From JBBSQE01 sp038258095 (GTDB taxonomy: Bacteria > Actinomycetota > Thermoleophilia > Solirubrobacterales > 70-9): DNA of 19,858 nucleotides. A program made the position numbers and the translations under genes. The notes beneath the pieces were generated by a model, which worked only from the letters and a program-made list of their open reading frames with translations, was not told the origin of the DNA and did no database searches. Shown in pieces: positions 13,287-19,858 of the stretch. The DNA lies in the NCBI GenBank assembly GCA_038258095.1, contig JBBSQE010000024.1:1-19858 (forward strand), written 5' to 3'. The stretch's first letter is position 1, and each line of letters begins with the position of its first letter.

Positions 13287-14102
13287 TCAGTAGGCCGGCG
13301 CGGCGTCGGGGTCGCGGATGCGGGAGGCGAGAAGCGCGGCGACCAGCGCGCCGAAGGCCAGACCCGCGAGCGGCGCCAGGTAGACGACCTGCGGGCCGAG
13401 GGTACCTGGGGTCGCAACCCCACCGATGCCCGGAAGGAGCTGGAAGCCGAGCCAGGCAATCGCGATCCATACGCCCAGGACCTCGACCGCGGTCATCATC
13501 AACGGAACCAGCACCAGAGCGACGATACGGGCTCGCGGGTAGAGGACGAGATGGGCGCCGAGGACCCCTCCCACGGCACCCGCCGCGCTGATCACCGGAA
13601 CCGCTGAATCGGGGTCAAGCGCACTCTGCCCGTAGGCGGCCACTACGCCGGCGGCGACGTAGAAGGCCAGGAAGCCGGTCCGGCCCATTGCTGCCTCGAC
13701 CCCGGGCCCGAAGATCCAAAGGAAGAGGGCACTGAAGATCAGAGCCCAGATGCCGCCGTGCATGAACATGCCGTAGAGGATCGAGAGCGGCCAGGGGGCC
13801 GGGTCGGCAGAGTCGGTCCCGGCCTCGTCGACCAGCGGGGTCGCCGTTGCCGATGCCGATTCCCCGCATTGGGATACCGGAGGTCCTCCGGGTGCCTCCG
13901 CGCCCAATCCGCACACCCCGCCGAAGTGGGTGAGCTGGAACGGCTTCGTACCCAAGTCCTCGGACTCCAGGTCACGCTCTGAGATCCCCTCGTACCGCCC
14001 GCCGGAATCCTTGTTCCCATCGAGCGTGAGCTGCCAGGCGAACACGAGCAGCATCGAAGCGATGAGGCCGAGGGTGACCACGCTCAGCCGCGAGCGCGGC
14101 AC
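13287..14102 (-). CDS. Rhomboid-like membrane protein lacking catalytic residues
   Basis: GTG 14102 follows AAGGA with good spacing. The 271-aa protein has an N-terminal helix (7-25), an extracytoplasmic loop of about 80 residues with Cys64 and Cys79 (perhaps a disulfide), then the rhomboid core. Its landmarks align clearly: MFMHGGIWALIFSALFLWIF (113-131), DSAVPVISAAGAVGGVLGAH (165-184) followed by LVLYPRARI, and VVYLAPLAGLAFGAL (239-253). The catalytic residues do not: the GASG serine position is Ala174 (SAAG), the helix-6 histidine position is Pro244 (AHIGGF became APLAGL), and the conserved His/Asn of the HGGWLHLLGN-type segment are Ala120 and Ser124. The fold is kept but proteolysis should be impossible, as in pseudo-rhomboids that bind or guide membrane proteins. 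It is first in an operon with a small membrane protein and a carboxypeptidase. Confidence 0.85.
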   Translation of the reverse strand: MPRSRLSVVTLGLIASMLLVFAWQLTLDGNKDSGGRYEGISERDLESEDLGTKPFQLTHFGGVCGLGAEAPGGPPVSQCGESASATATPLVDEAGTDSADPAPWPLSILYGMFMHGGIWALIFSALFLWIFGPGVEAAMGRTGFLAFYVAAGVVAAYGQSALDPDSAVPVISAAGAVGGVLGAHLVLYPRARIVALVLVPLMMTAVEVLGVWIAIAWLGFQLLPGIGGVATPGTLGPQVVYLAPLAGLAFGALVAALLASRIRDPDAAPAY

Positions 14103-14164
14103 GTTGTCCTTGAAGGGAATCAGGGCCCAGCGAGCCTACCGTCGCAACGGGAGTCGCTGAGGGA

Positions 14165-14269
14165 TCAGGGCGAAGTCGACTTCACCATCGACGACGTCGC
14201 GAGCTCATCTGCGTCGCAGTCGATCTCCTCGATCTGAGGCGGCTCGTAGGGGGTCTGGTCAGGGCTCAT
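14165..14269 (-). CDS. 34-aa peptide resembling a RiPP precursor
   Basis: A short frame from ATG 14269-14267 to TGA 14165 begins MSPDQTPYEPPQIEEID. After that come one Cys (Cys18), several Asp/Glu, and a tail of Ala, Thr, Ser, Val, Lys and Pro. Peptides starting with a Tyr-Glu-Pro-Pro-x-Ile/Leu pattern followed by acidic residues and a Ser/Thr-rich end are typical precursors of ribosomally made, modified peptides, and Y-x-x-P-x-I/L is part of lasso-type leader motifs. The downstream Gly and Thr of that leader are not present. A weak purine-rich stretch (GAAAGAA) precedes the ATG. It lies alone between lipA and the rhomboid-like gene, and no modifying enzyme other than unrelated lipA is in view. 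The gene is likely real, its role unknown. Confidence 0.5.
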   Translation of the reverse strand: MSPDQTPYEPPQIEEIDCDADELATSSMVKSTSP

Positions 14270-14341
14270 GGGGTTCTTTCGGGTGCGGGCCGACAAAGGC
14301 GGCTGGGCAGATTACTCCGGAACAGTTGAGAGAGGCGCCGT

Positions 14342-14357
14342 GGCGATGGCATCGCCG
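14342..14357. repeat. Short palindromic hairpin downstream of lipA
   Basis: GGCGAT and ATCGCC flank a three-base loop, about 105-120 nt past the lipA stop. No T-run follows on the minus strand, so termination of the lipoate operon here is only a possibility. The rest of 14270-14461 shows no gene I can support. Confidence 0.25.
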
Positions 14358-14461
14358 TCGCTTTGGATTTCGGGCCCCCCTGGTGAACCTGGGAGAGGAC
14401 CGCCGCGGCTTGTTGCGCAGACGCAGTTAGCGGAAGTTCTGCTGCCGGCGCTCGGCGAGCT

Positions 14462-15439
14462 TCACCGAGTCGCGCCCCCGGCTCCGCTTGCCTCGAGGAC
14501 GAGGCGGGCGCTCTCATCAGCGTGGTAGGAGCTGCGGACGAGCGGGCCGGATGCAACCGACTCGAAGCCCATCGCGTATGCCGCCTTCTCGAGTGCAGCG
14601 AACTCCTCCGGGTGCCAGTATCGGACGACCGGAAGATGGTTCTCGGTCGGGCGCAGGTACTGGCCCACGGTGAGGATCTGGACCTCGTGGTCGCGGAGGA
14701 TCTGGAAGGTCTCGAGCATCTCGTCGAACTCCTCGCCCAGGCCGACCATCAGGCCCGACTTGGTCGCGACGGCGTTCCCGCCCATCTCCTTCGCGGTGCG
14801 CAGGACCCGGGCCGAGCGCAGGAACTGCGAGCCACGACGAGCCATCGGGTAGAGCCGGGGGACGGTCTCGACGTTGTGGTTGAAGACATCGGGCCGTTCG
14901 TGGATGACCTTCGCGAGCGGCATGTCCTGGCCCCGGAAGTCGGGCGTCAGGATCTCGACCCGGCAGCCCGGGGCCATCATCCGGATCGAGCGGATCACGC
15001 CGACGAAGGCGCCCGCTCCGCAGTCGGGGAGGTCGTCACGGTCGACCGACGTGACCACGGCGTGGGTGAGACCCATCTTCTTGACCTGGTTGGCGACGCG
15101 GAGCGGCTCCAGCGGGTCGTTCCAGGTCGGTTTGCCGGTCTGGACGTTGCAGAACCCGCAACGGCGGGTGCAGACGTCGCCGAGGATCATGAAGGTCGCG
15201 GTGCCGCGCTCCCAGCACTCGCCGACGTTGGGGCAGTTGGCTTCCTCGCAGACGGTGTGGAGGTTGTCCTCGGCTATCGCGGCCTTGAGCTTCCGGTAGG
15301 TCGGGCCACCCGGGGCGGGGACCTTCAACCACGGTGGCTTGCGCTTGCGAAACCCGACCGTCTCCTCGTCGGACGCCGCGATGCCTCCGGGCTTCGCGCG
15401 GGAGCGCGTGACGTGGATTCGCTCGGCGATCTCGCTCAT
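14462..15439 (-). CDS. lipA: Lipoyl synthase (radical SAM)
   Basis: LipA inserts two sulfur atoms into the octanoyl chain attached to lipoyl-dependent enzymes, using two iron-sulfur clusters. The 325-aa protein has the auxiliary cluster cysteines Cys64, Cys69 and Cys75 (HTVCEEANCPNVGEC), the radical SAM triad Cys90, Cys94 and Cys97 (DVCTRRCGFCNV) and the C-terminal RSSY (302-305), whose serine ligates the auxiliary cluster. The N-terminal 30 residues are a variable basic extension. ATG 15439-15437 lies 7 nt after the lipB stop. The C-terminus is Gly/Ala-rich (SGAGGATR). Together with lipB it completes endogenous lipoate assembly on the E2 encoded upstream in the same run of genes. Confidence 0.97.
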   Translation of the reverse strand: MSEIAERIHVTRSRAKPGGIAASDEETVGFRKRKPPWLKVPAPGGPTYRKLKAAIAEDNLHTVCEEANCPNVGECWERGTATFMILGDVCTRRCGFCNVQTGKPTWNDPLEPLRVANQVKKMGLTHAVVTSVDRDDLPDCGAGAFVGVIRSIRMMAPGCRVEILTPDFRGQDMPLAKVIHERPDVFNHNVETVPRLYPMARRGSQFLRSARVLRTAKEMGGNAVATKSGLMVGLGEEFDEMLETFQILRDHEVQILTVGQYLRPTENHLPVVRYWHPEEFAALEKAAYAMGFESVASGPLVRSSYHADESARLVLEASGAGGATR

Positions 15440-15446
15440 CTTCGAA

Positions 15447-16235
15447 CTACGGTAGCGCGCTCGCGGCGGCGCCCCGGGCGAGCGCCTCCAGGCCTCCGAC
15501 GCGATCGTCGAGGTCGGCCGGCGAGACCGGTTCGGCGCTGCGCTCGTAGATCTCGGCGAAGCGGGCCGCGATGGCGTCCGCGAAGGCCGCGACCGGCTGC
15601 TCGCAGCCTCGCTCCCGGCTGATCGAGGTCATCCGGCAGCCATCGATCCCGCAGGGCACGATCCACTCGAACGGCTGCAGGTCGTTGCAGACGTTGACCG
15701 CGAGCCCGTGGGATGTCACACCCCGCCTCACATGGACGCCGATCGAGCCAATCTTGCGCACCTCGCCGCGAGCAACCGCATCGCCGAGCGCTTCCGCGTC
15801 CCCCTCCGGAGCGCTTCCTCCCGCAGTCCAGACCCCGGTCAGCCCGTCGATCACACCGGCGCCCACTCCGCTGTCGGCCAGCGCGGCGATCATCACCCGC
15901 TCCATGCGCCGGACGTACTCGTGGACATCGTCGCCGAAGGGCTTCAGGCTGACGACCGGGTAGGCGACGAGCTGCCCTATCCCGTGGTAGGTGGCCCGGC
16001 CGCCGCGGTCGGTCTCCCGCACCTGGATCCCCTGCATCTCATACCACGGGGCACCCATCGGTAGCTCGGCCGGGTCGCCCCGGCGTCCCTGGGTGTAGAC
16101 GGAGAAATGCTCGAGGAGGAGGAGGACGTCGGGAATCTCACCGGCCTCGCGGGCGGAACCGAGCCGTAGCTGCGCGGCGGTCGCGTCGTCGTAGGTGACC
16201 TGACCGCACCGCACGACCCAGAGCGCGTCGCTCAT
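15447..16235 (-). CDS. lipB: Octanoyl-[ACP]:protein octanoyltransferase
   Basis: LipB moves octanoate from acyl carrier protein to the lipoyl lysine of E2-type proteins, in the cytoplasm. Landmarks are RGGRATYHGIGQLVAYPVV (78-96, the RGG and His84 of the acyl pocket), Lys161 in the KIGSIGVHVRRGVTSHG segment and Cys195 in IVPCGIDGC; Lys and Cys form the catalytic pair. Near 137-160 there is an insertion of roughly 17 residues (Gly/Ala/Glu-rich) before the Lys. The C-terminus beyond 235 is also extended. ATG 16235 overlaps the stop of the SRPBCC gene by 4 nt (ATGA). Context with PDH E2 and lipA makes the assignment firm. Confidence 0.96.
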   Translation of the reverse strand: MSDALWVVRCGQVTYDDATAAQLRLGSAREAGEIPDVLLLLEHFSVYTQGRRGDPAELPMGAPWYEMQGIQVRETDRGGRATYHGIGQLVAYPVVSLKPFGDDVHEYVRRMERVMIAALADSGVGAGVIDGLTGVWTAGGSAPEGDAEALGDAVARGEVRKIGSIGVHVRRGVTSHGLAVNVCNDLQPFEWIVPCGIDGCRMTSISRERGCEQPVAAFADAIAARFAEIYERSAEPVSPADLDDRVGGLEALARGAAASALP

Positions 16236-16687
16236 CGTCTCCCACCGTGCTCGGCATCAGCCGCGACCGATCGCAGGAGCCCGGTCGTCACAAGGACGTG
16301 GCCGCGGGACCCTATGACCGCGGCCCGGTACGCCGACCCGGCCAAGCCGGGAAAGACGGCGCGCGTCTGCGCGGACACCCGGCTCCGCTCGCTCCCCTGC
16401 GGCTCGACGCGGAAGATCAGCTCGTAGCGCGAGAACCGGTGGCGGCCCGAGAGCGCCAGTTCGCGCGGCGGGTCGGAGGCAGTGACGCGGAAGCCCGGGA
16501 TGGTGGAGCCTTCGGTGCCCCGCTCGCCGACGGCTTCGGTCTCCTCGCAGCCGAGGAGCTTTGACACGACACCGGTGGGCTTGTTCGAGAAGGACCCGGT
16601 GGCGACGCGGCGGAGTGACTCCCAGGTCTCCTCGGCACTTGCGTCGACGGTGCGCGAATGCTCGTCGATGAAGGGGAGCGCCGCCAC
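16232..16687 (-). CDS. SRPBCC-type (START-like) domain protein, function unknown
   Basis: This 151-aa soluble protein begins at GTG 16687, one base after the E2 stop. It has the pattern of SRPBCC helix-grip proteins: an N-terminal strand and helix (HSRTVDASAEETWESLRRV), a middle with GSTIPGFRVTASDPPRELAL, the strand SGRHRFSRYELIFRVEP, another strand region SRVSAQTRAVFPG, and a C-terminal helix (SAYRAAVIGSRGHVLVTTGL). Such folds bind hydrophobic ligands, lipids or fatty acids. Coupled on both sides (1-nt gap to E2, 4-nt overlap with lipB), it may handle octanoate or lipoyl intermediates, or assist the complex. That is inference from position; no enzymatic residue is recognised. Confidence 0.75.
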   Translation of the reverse strand: MAALPFIDEHSRTVDASAEETWESLRRVATGSFSNKPTGVVSKLLGCEETEAVGERGTEGSTIPGFRVTASDPPRELALSGRHRFSRYELIFRVEPQGSERSRVSAQTRAVFPGLAGSAYRAAVIGSRGHVLVTTGLLRSVAADAEHGGRR

Positions 16688-16688
16688 C

Positions 16689-18026
16689 TCAGAGCGCCAG
16701 TGCGAGTGGCTCCTCGAGGAGCGTGCGTATCCGTGCCAGGAACTCGGCCCCGTCGGCTCCGTAGAGGATGCGGTGGTCGCAGGCGAGGTCGACCGACATC
16801 AGGTGTGCGGTGGTGACCTCGTCATCTCGCACGACCGGTTCCTCGGTGATCGCGCCGACGGCCAGGATCCCGGCCTGCGGCGAGTTGATCACAGCCTGGA
16901 AGCTGTCGATGCCGAACATGCCGAGGTTGGAGACCGTGAAGGTCCCGCCCGAGAGCTCGGGGGGCGTGACCGACCCGTCGCGCACACGCTGCGCGACGGC
17001 GCGCATTTCGTTCGCGATCTGGCGCAGGCCCTTGAGGTCGGCGTCGAAGATCGTCGGGACGACGAGTGCGTTCTGTGCCGCGACCGCGACGCCGACGTTC
17101 ACCCGTGAGTAGAGCTCGAACCGGCCGTCCCGGTAGGCCCCGTTGGCCCGCGGAAACTCCCGCAGGGCGAGGGCGCACGCCTTCACGACCATGTCGTTGT
17201 AGGAGGGAACGACATCGCCGTCGGCGCTCGACGCCTTCAGCCGCGTCCGCGCCTCGACGGCGCGGCTCATGTCGACGTCGGCGGCGAGATGGAAATGCGG
17301 GGCGGTCGCCTTGGACTCGGCCATGCGCCGCGCGACGGTGGACTGCAGCTTGGTCAGGTCCTCATAGGAGACCGCACCCTTGGCGGTCTCCGGCGACCCG
17401 GCGCCCGCCGAGGGACCGGGAACAGAACCAGCAGCATGTACGGCCGGGGGACCGGCCGGAACGCGGGCGTCCGGGGCGGCGGCGCTGGCGGGAGCATTCT
17501 CCACGTCGGCCTTGATGATGCGGCCGCCAGGGCCGGAGCCAGAGAGCTGCGTGAGATCGACCCCGTTCTCCTCGGCGATGCGTCTGGCCAGCGGCGAGGC
17601 CTTGACCCTCTCCCCGGTACCGGAAGGCACAGCGACCCCGCCACCCTCTGACGCAGAGGCCCCGTTGGCCCCGCCGGACCCGGCCTGAGCTTGACCGGCT
17701 TCGGAGGACGCCTCTCTAGCCGGGTCGTCGCTTTCGGGGGAGGCGGTATCGCCATCTGAGGAGTCCTGGGGGGGCGTTGAGGGTGCCCCGCCCCCGTCCC
17801 CGATCCTCCCAATGACCTCCCCGATCGGCAGGGTGTCCCCTTCGCCGGCCACGATCTCACTCAGGGTCCCCGCATCCGGCGCCTCATAGACCATGTTGGC
17901 CTTGTCGGTCTCGATCTCCACCAGCTCGTCTCCGACCGCCACCTCGTCTCCCACCGCCTTCAGCCATTTGAGGACCGTGCCCTCCTCCATCGAGTCCGAG
18001 AGGCGAGGCATGACGACGTCGGGCAT
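16689..18026 (-). CDS. pdhC: Dihydrolipoamide acyltransferase, E2 of the pyruvate dehydrogenase complex
   Basis: E2 carries the swinging lipoyl arm and transfers the acyl group to CoA. The 445-aa protein has one lipoyl domain (1-75) with Lys42 in the EIETDKANMVYEAP segment, then an Ala/Pro/Ser/Gly-rich linker. A peripheral-subunit-binding domain lies near 141-175 (KASPLARRIAEENGVDLTQL, GGRIIKAD). A second linker leads to the catalytic domain from about 220, with GTFTVSNLGMFGIDSFQAVI and ACDHRILYGADGAEFL near the end. His418 is the catalytic histidine. In the usual HRxxDG motif the Asp is Tyr422. ATG 18026 shares one base with the E1beta stop. Alternatives are acetoin or branched-chain E2; neighbours with an E1 of PDH type make PDH the first choice. 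Confidence 0.9.
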   Translation of the reverse strand: MPDVVMPRLSDSMEEGTVLKWLKAVGDEVAVGDELVEIETDKANMVYEAPDAGTLSEIVAGEGDTLPIGEVIGRIGDGGGAPSTPPQDSSDGDTASPESDDPAREASSEAGQAQAGSGGANGASASEGGGVAVPSGTGERVKASPLARRIAEENGVDLTQLSGSGPGGRIIKADVENAPASAAAPDARVPAGPPAVHAAGSVPGPSAGAGSPETAKGAVSYEDLTKLQSTVARRMAESKATAPHFHLAADVDMSRAVEARTRLKASSADGDVVPSYNDMVVKACALALREFPRANGAYRDGRFELYSRVNVGVAVAAQNALVVPTIFDADLKGLRQIANEMRAVAQRVRDGSVTPPELSGGTFTVSNLGMFGIDSFQAVINSPQAGILAVGAITEEPVVRDDEVTTAHLMSVDLACDHRILYGADGAEFLARIRTLLEEPLALAL

Positions 18027-19015
18027 CAGATGCTTCCTTCCAGGGTGGCGAGCGCGGCCTTGATCACGTGCTCTTCGTGCGGAATGGCGGCCTGTTCGAG
18101 CCGCTTCGAGTAGGGCATCGGCACATCGGCGCCGGTGACCCGCTGCACGGGGGCATCGAGGTGGTCGAAGGCCTGCTCGGTGATCAGGGTGGAGAGGTTC
18201 GCGCCGACGCCTCCGTGGGGCCAGCCCTCCTCGACGATCACGGCGTGATTCGTCTTGCGCACCGACTCGAGGATCGTGTCGAGGTCGAGGGGGCGGAGGG
18301 TGCGCGGATCGATGACCTCGGCCTCGACCCCGTGGTCGGCCGAGAGCGTCTTCGCAGCCTTCTCGGCGACCTGGGCCATCTTCAGCAATCCGACGACGGT
18401 CACGTCGGACCCCTCGCGGCGGACTGCCGCCTGGCCGAACGGCAGGACCTCGTCGGGGTCGTCGGACACCTCACCCCGCGCCCCATAGAGAGTCTCGTGC
18501 TCGATGAAGACGACCGGGTTCTCGTCGCGGATCGCCGATTTCAGCAGCGCCTTGCCGTCCGCGGGGGTGGAGGGGCAGGCGACGAGGAGGCCGGGGATCT
18601 GGAGATAGAGCGCTTCGAGGCTGTGCGAGTGAGTGGGGCCGAGCTGGTGCCCTCCTCCGCCGGGCATCCGGATCACCAGCGGCACCCGGGCGTTGCCGTT
18701 GAACATGTAGGGGATCGCGGCCGCGTGGTTGATGATCATGTCCAGCGCGAGCAGCGAGAAGTTGACCGTCATGATCTCGACGATCGGCCGGAGCCCGGCC
18801 ATCGCAGCGCCGACCCCCGTACCGACGATCGAGTTCTCGGAGATCGGCGTGTCGCGGACACGCCTCTCGCCGAACTCGTCGAGAAGCCCTTCGGTCACCT
18901 TGAAGGCGCCGTTGAACACGGCGACGTCCTCGCCCATGACGAAGACGGACTCGTCGCGCCGCATCTCTTCGGCCATGGCGTCGCGAAGAGCCTCGCGCAT
19001 GCGGACCTGGGTCAT
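18026..19015 (-). CDS. pdhB: Pyruvate dehydrogenase E1 component, beta subunit
   Basis: This 329-aa subunit pairs with E1alpha to form the thiamine-diphosphate decarboxylase. Recognisable parts are VFVMGEDVAVFNGAFKVTEG near 25-45, the conserved RVRDTPISENSIVGTGVGAA, the central MPGGGGHQLGPTHSHSLEAL segment, GLLVACPSTPADGKALL, the C-terminal domain start FIEHETLYG, and EVIDPRTLRPLD with AVIVEEGWPHGGVGANLSTL near the end. ATG 19015 overlaps the E1alpha stop by 4 nt and its own stop shares one base with the E2 start. Strict coupling of the three subunits is expected. Acetoin dehydrogenase beta is the main alternative. Confidence 0.93.
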   Translation of the reverse strand: MTQVRMREALRDAMAEEMRRDESVFVMGEDVAVFNGAFKVTEGLLDEFGERRVRDTPISENSIVGTGVGAAMAGLRPIVEIMTVNFSLLALDMIINHAAAIPYMFNGNARVPLVIRMPGGGGHQLGPTHSHSLEALYLQIPGLLVACPSTPADGKALLKSAIRDENPVVFIEHETLYGARGEVSDDPDEVLPFGQAAVRREGSDVTVVGLLKMAQVAEKAAKTLSADHGVEAEVIDPRTLRPLDLDTILESVRKTNHAVIVEEGWPHGGVGANLSTLITEQAFDHLDAPVQRVTGADVPMPYSKRLEQAAIPHEEHVIKAALATLEGSI

Positions 19016-19858
19016 GCGTTCTCCTGCTCCTCGGCCTGGGCGACGCCTTCAGTCACATCTCCCTCGGTGGCGGGGTTCGAACGCGGGCTCGACGGCCGCC
19101 CCGCGTAGGCGGCGCCGGCCTCGGCGAGCTCCTTTGCGGCGGCGGGCGCGTGGGCCTCGTGCTCACCGCGGTGCGGCTCGGGGCTCCGCTCGTCGACCGA
19201 GTACCAGCCCGCCTCCTCGTTCAGCACGTAGAGGTTCTGGTAGAGCGTGTCCAGCGCGGGTTCCGGTGACTCGTCGGCGAATCGCACCGCCTCGAGCACG
19301 GTCTCCTCCGCCTCGGCACGGACAGCGTCGACCTCCTCCTGCGTCATCGCGTCCTCGGCCATCAGCCGCTCGGCGAACGTCTCGATCGGGTCCTTGGTGC
19401 GCCACTCGTCGACTTCGGAGCGCTCTCGGTAGACCTCGGGATCGGCGGCTGAGTGGCCGCGAAAGCGATAGGTGAAGGCCTCGACGAGGGTCGGCCGGCG
19501 CTCCTCGCGGGCGATGCGGATGTGTTCCGCGACTCCCTCGCGCACGGCCATCACGTCCATGCCGTCGATCCGCTGGCCGGGCACGCCGTAGCCCTGAGCC
19601 TTCTTCGAGAGATCGGTCTGGGCGGAGTGCCTCTCGATCGAGGTGCCCATCCCGTAGAGGTTGTTCTCGACCAGGAAGACGACCGGGAGGGACCAGAGCG
19701 CCGCGAGGTTCATCGTCTCGCCGAAGTTGCCCGTGTTCGAGGCGCCGTCGCCGAACATGCAGACCGTAACCGCGTCCTCGCCCCGGTAGTCGGAAGCGAG
19801 GGCGAGGCCAGCTGCGAGGGGCAGGTTGCCGCCGACGATCCCGTAGCCGCCCATGAAG
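19012..19858 (-). CDS. pdhA: Pyruvate dehydrogenase E1 component, alpha subunit (5' end outside window)
   Basis: The frame is open to the right edge, so the N-terminus (roughly the first 100 residues) is missing; the first full in-window codon is Phe before MGGYGIVGGN, which is internal. The TPP-binding stretch runs CMFGDGASNTGNFGETMNLA then LWSLPVVFLVENN, and the loop around YGMGTSIERHSAQTDLSKKA follows. The family phosphorylation-loop region is FTYRFRGHSAADPEVYRE. It has an unusual C-terminal extension of about 60 residues, rich in Glu, Ala, Pro and Ser. The stop overlaps the E1beta start (ATGA). No E3 gene is in view. Acetoin dehydrogenase alpha or a branched-chain E1alpha are alternatives. 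Confidence 0.92.
   Translation of the reverse strand, partial: FMGGYGIVGGNLPLAAGLALASDYRGEDAVTVCMFGDGASNTGNFGETMNLAALWSLPVVFLVENNLYGMGTSIERHSAQTDLSKKAQGYGVPGQRIDGMDVMAVREGVAEHIRIAREERRPTLVEAFTYRFRGHSAADPEVYRERSEVDEWRTKDPIETFAERLMAEDAMTQEEVDAVRAEAEETVLEAVRFADESPEPALDTLYQNLYVLNEEAGWYSVDERSPEPHRGEHEAHAPAAAKELAEAGAAYAGRPSSPRSNPATEGDVTEGVAQAEEQENA

Noticed and set aside
14270..14461. Riboswitch or leader RNA between lipA and the 34-aa peptide
   Set aside because: I looked for c-di-AMP-type and other common cores and found only a short isolated hairpin.
14522..15622. Long open frames antisense to lipA/lipB, and likewise 18068-19108, 8112-9260 and 5779-6594
   Set aside because: They mirror strongly supported genes on the minus strand; codon-position GC bias opens the opposite frame in such genomes and none has a motif.

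Overview
The window is high-GC bacterial DNA with many GTG starts, 1-4 nt gene overlaps and few long gaps. Protein styles (a Glu/Pro-rich 412-aa protein with conserved ends, an actinobacterial-type GDH and PDH) suggest a high-GC actinobacterium, perhaps class Thermoleophilia (Solirubrobacterales-like). That placement is inference from protein style, not a search result.

Left part (1-4.1 kb) is a patchwork. It holds the end of a tandem DUF190 protein, a decayed HAD-type phosphatase (three frameshifts and an internal deletion), a two-gene ABC-2 exporter on the minus strand, a 42-nt tRNA 3' fragment, a small membrane protein with a short overlapping ORF, a fragment of a short-chain dehydrogenase, an 84-aa Cys/His protein and tRNA-Ala(CGC). 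The mix of broken genes and tRNA pieces looks like an old insertion/deletion zone.

Middle part (4.3-12.1 kb) has the long acidic, apparently disordered protein (+), facing a glutamate dehydrogenase (-) across a structured intergenic region with a terminator. Next comes a badly decayed PD-(D/E)XK homing-endonuclease-like gene that ends 6 nt from tRNA-Ala(TGC). A tightly overlapping minus-strand operon follows: FAD oxidoreductase, DUF1365 protein, cyclopropane-fatty-acid synthase, a known set for modifying unsaturated acyl chains of membrane lipids. Divergent from it is a secreted SGNH-hydrolase-like protein.

Right part (12.1-19.9 kb) is all on the minus strand. Read in transcription order, the pyruvate dehydrogenase genes E1alpha, E1beta and E2 run without a gap into a SRPBCC protein, lipB and lipA, so the enzyme that needs lipoate is made with the two enzymes that supply it. 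Then come a 34-aa peptide that resembles a RiPP precursor, a rhomboid-like membrane protein that has lost its catalytic residues, a 64-aa membrane protein and a D-alanyl-D-alanine carboxypeptidase. The last three genes are closely spaced and look like an envelope operon.

The points most worth following up are the catalytically dead rhomboid, the RiPP-like peptide, the PDH-lipoate operon with its embedded SRPBCC gene, the fatty-acid-modification operon, and the tRNA-linked decay scars. No CRISPR array, complete insertion sequence, rRNA or intact integrase was seen.
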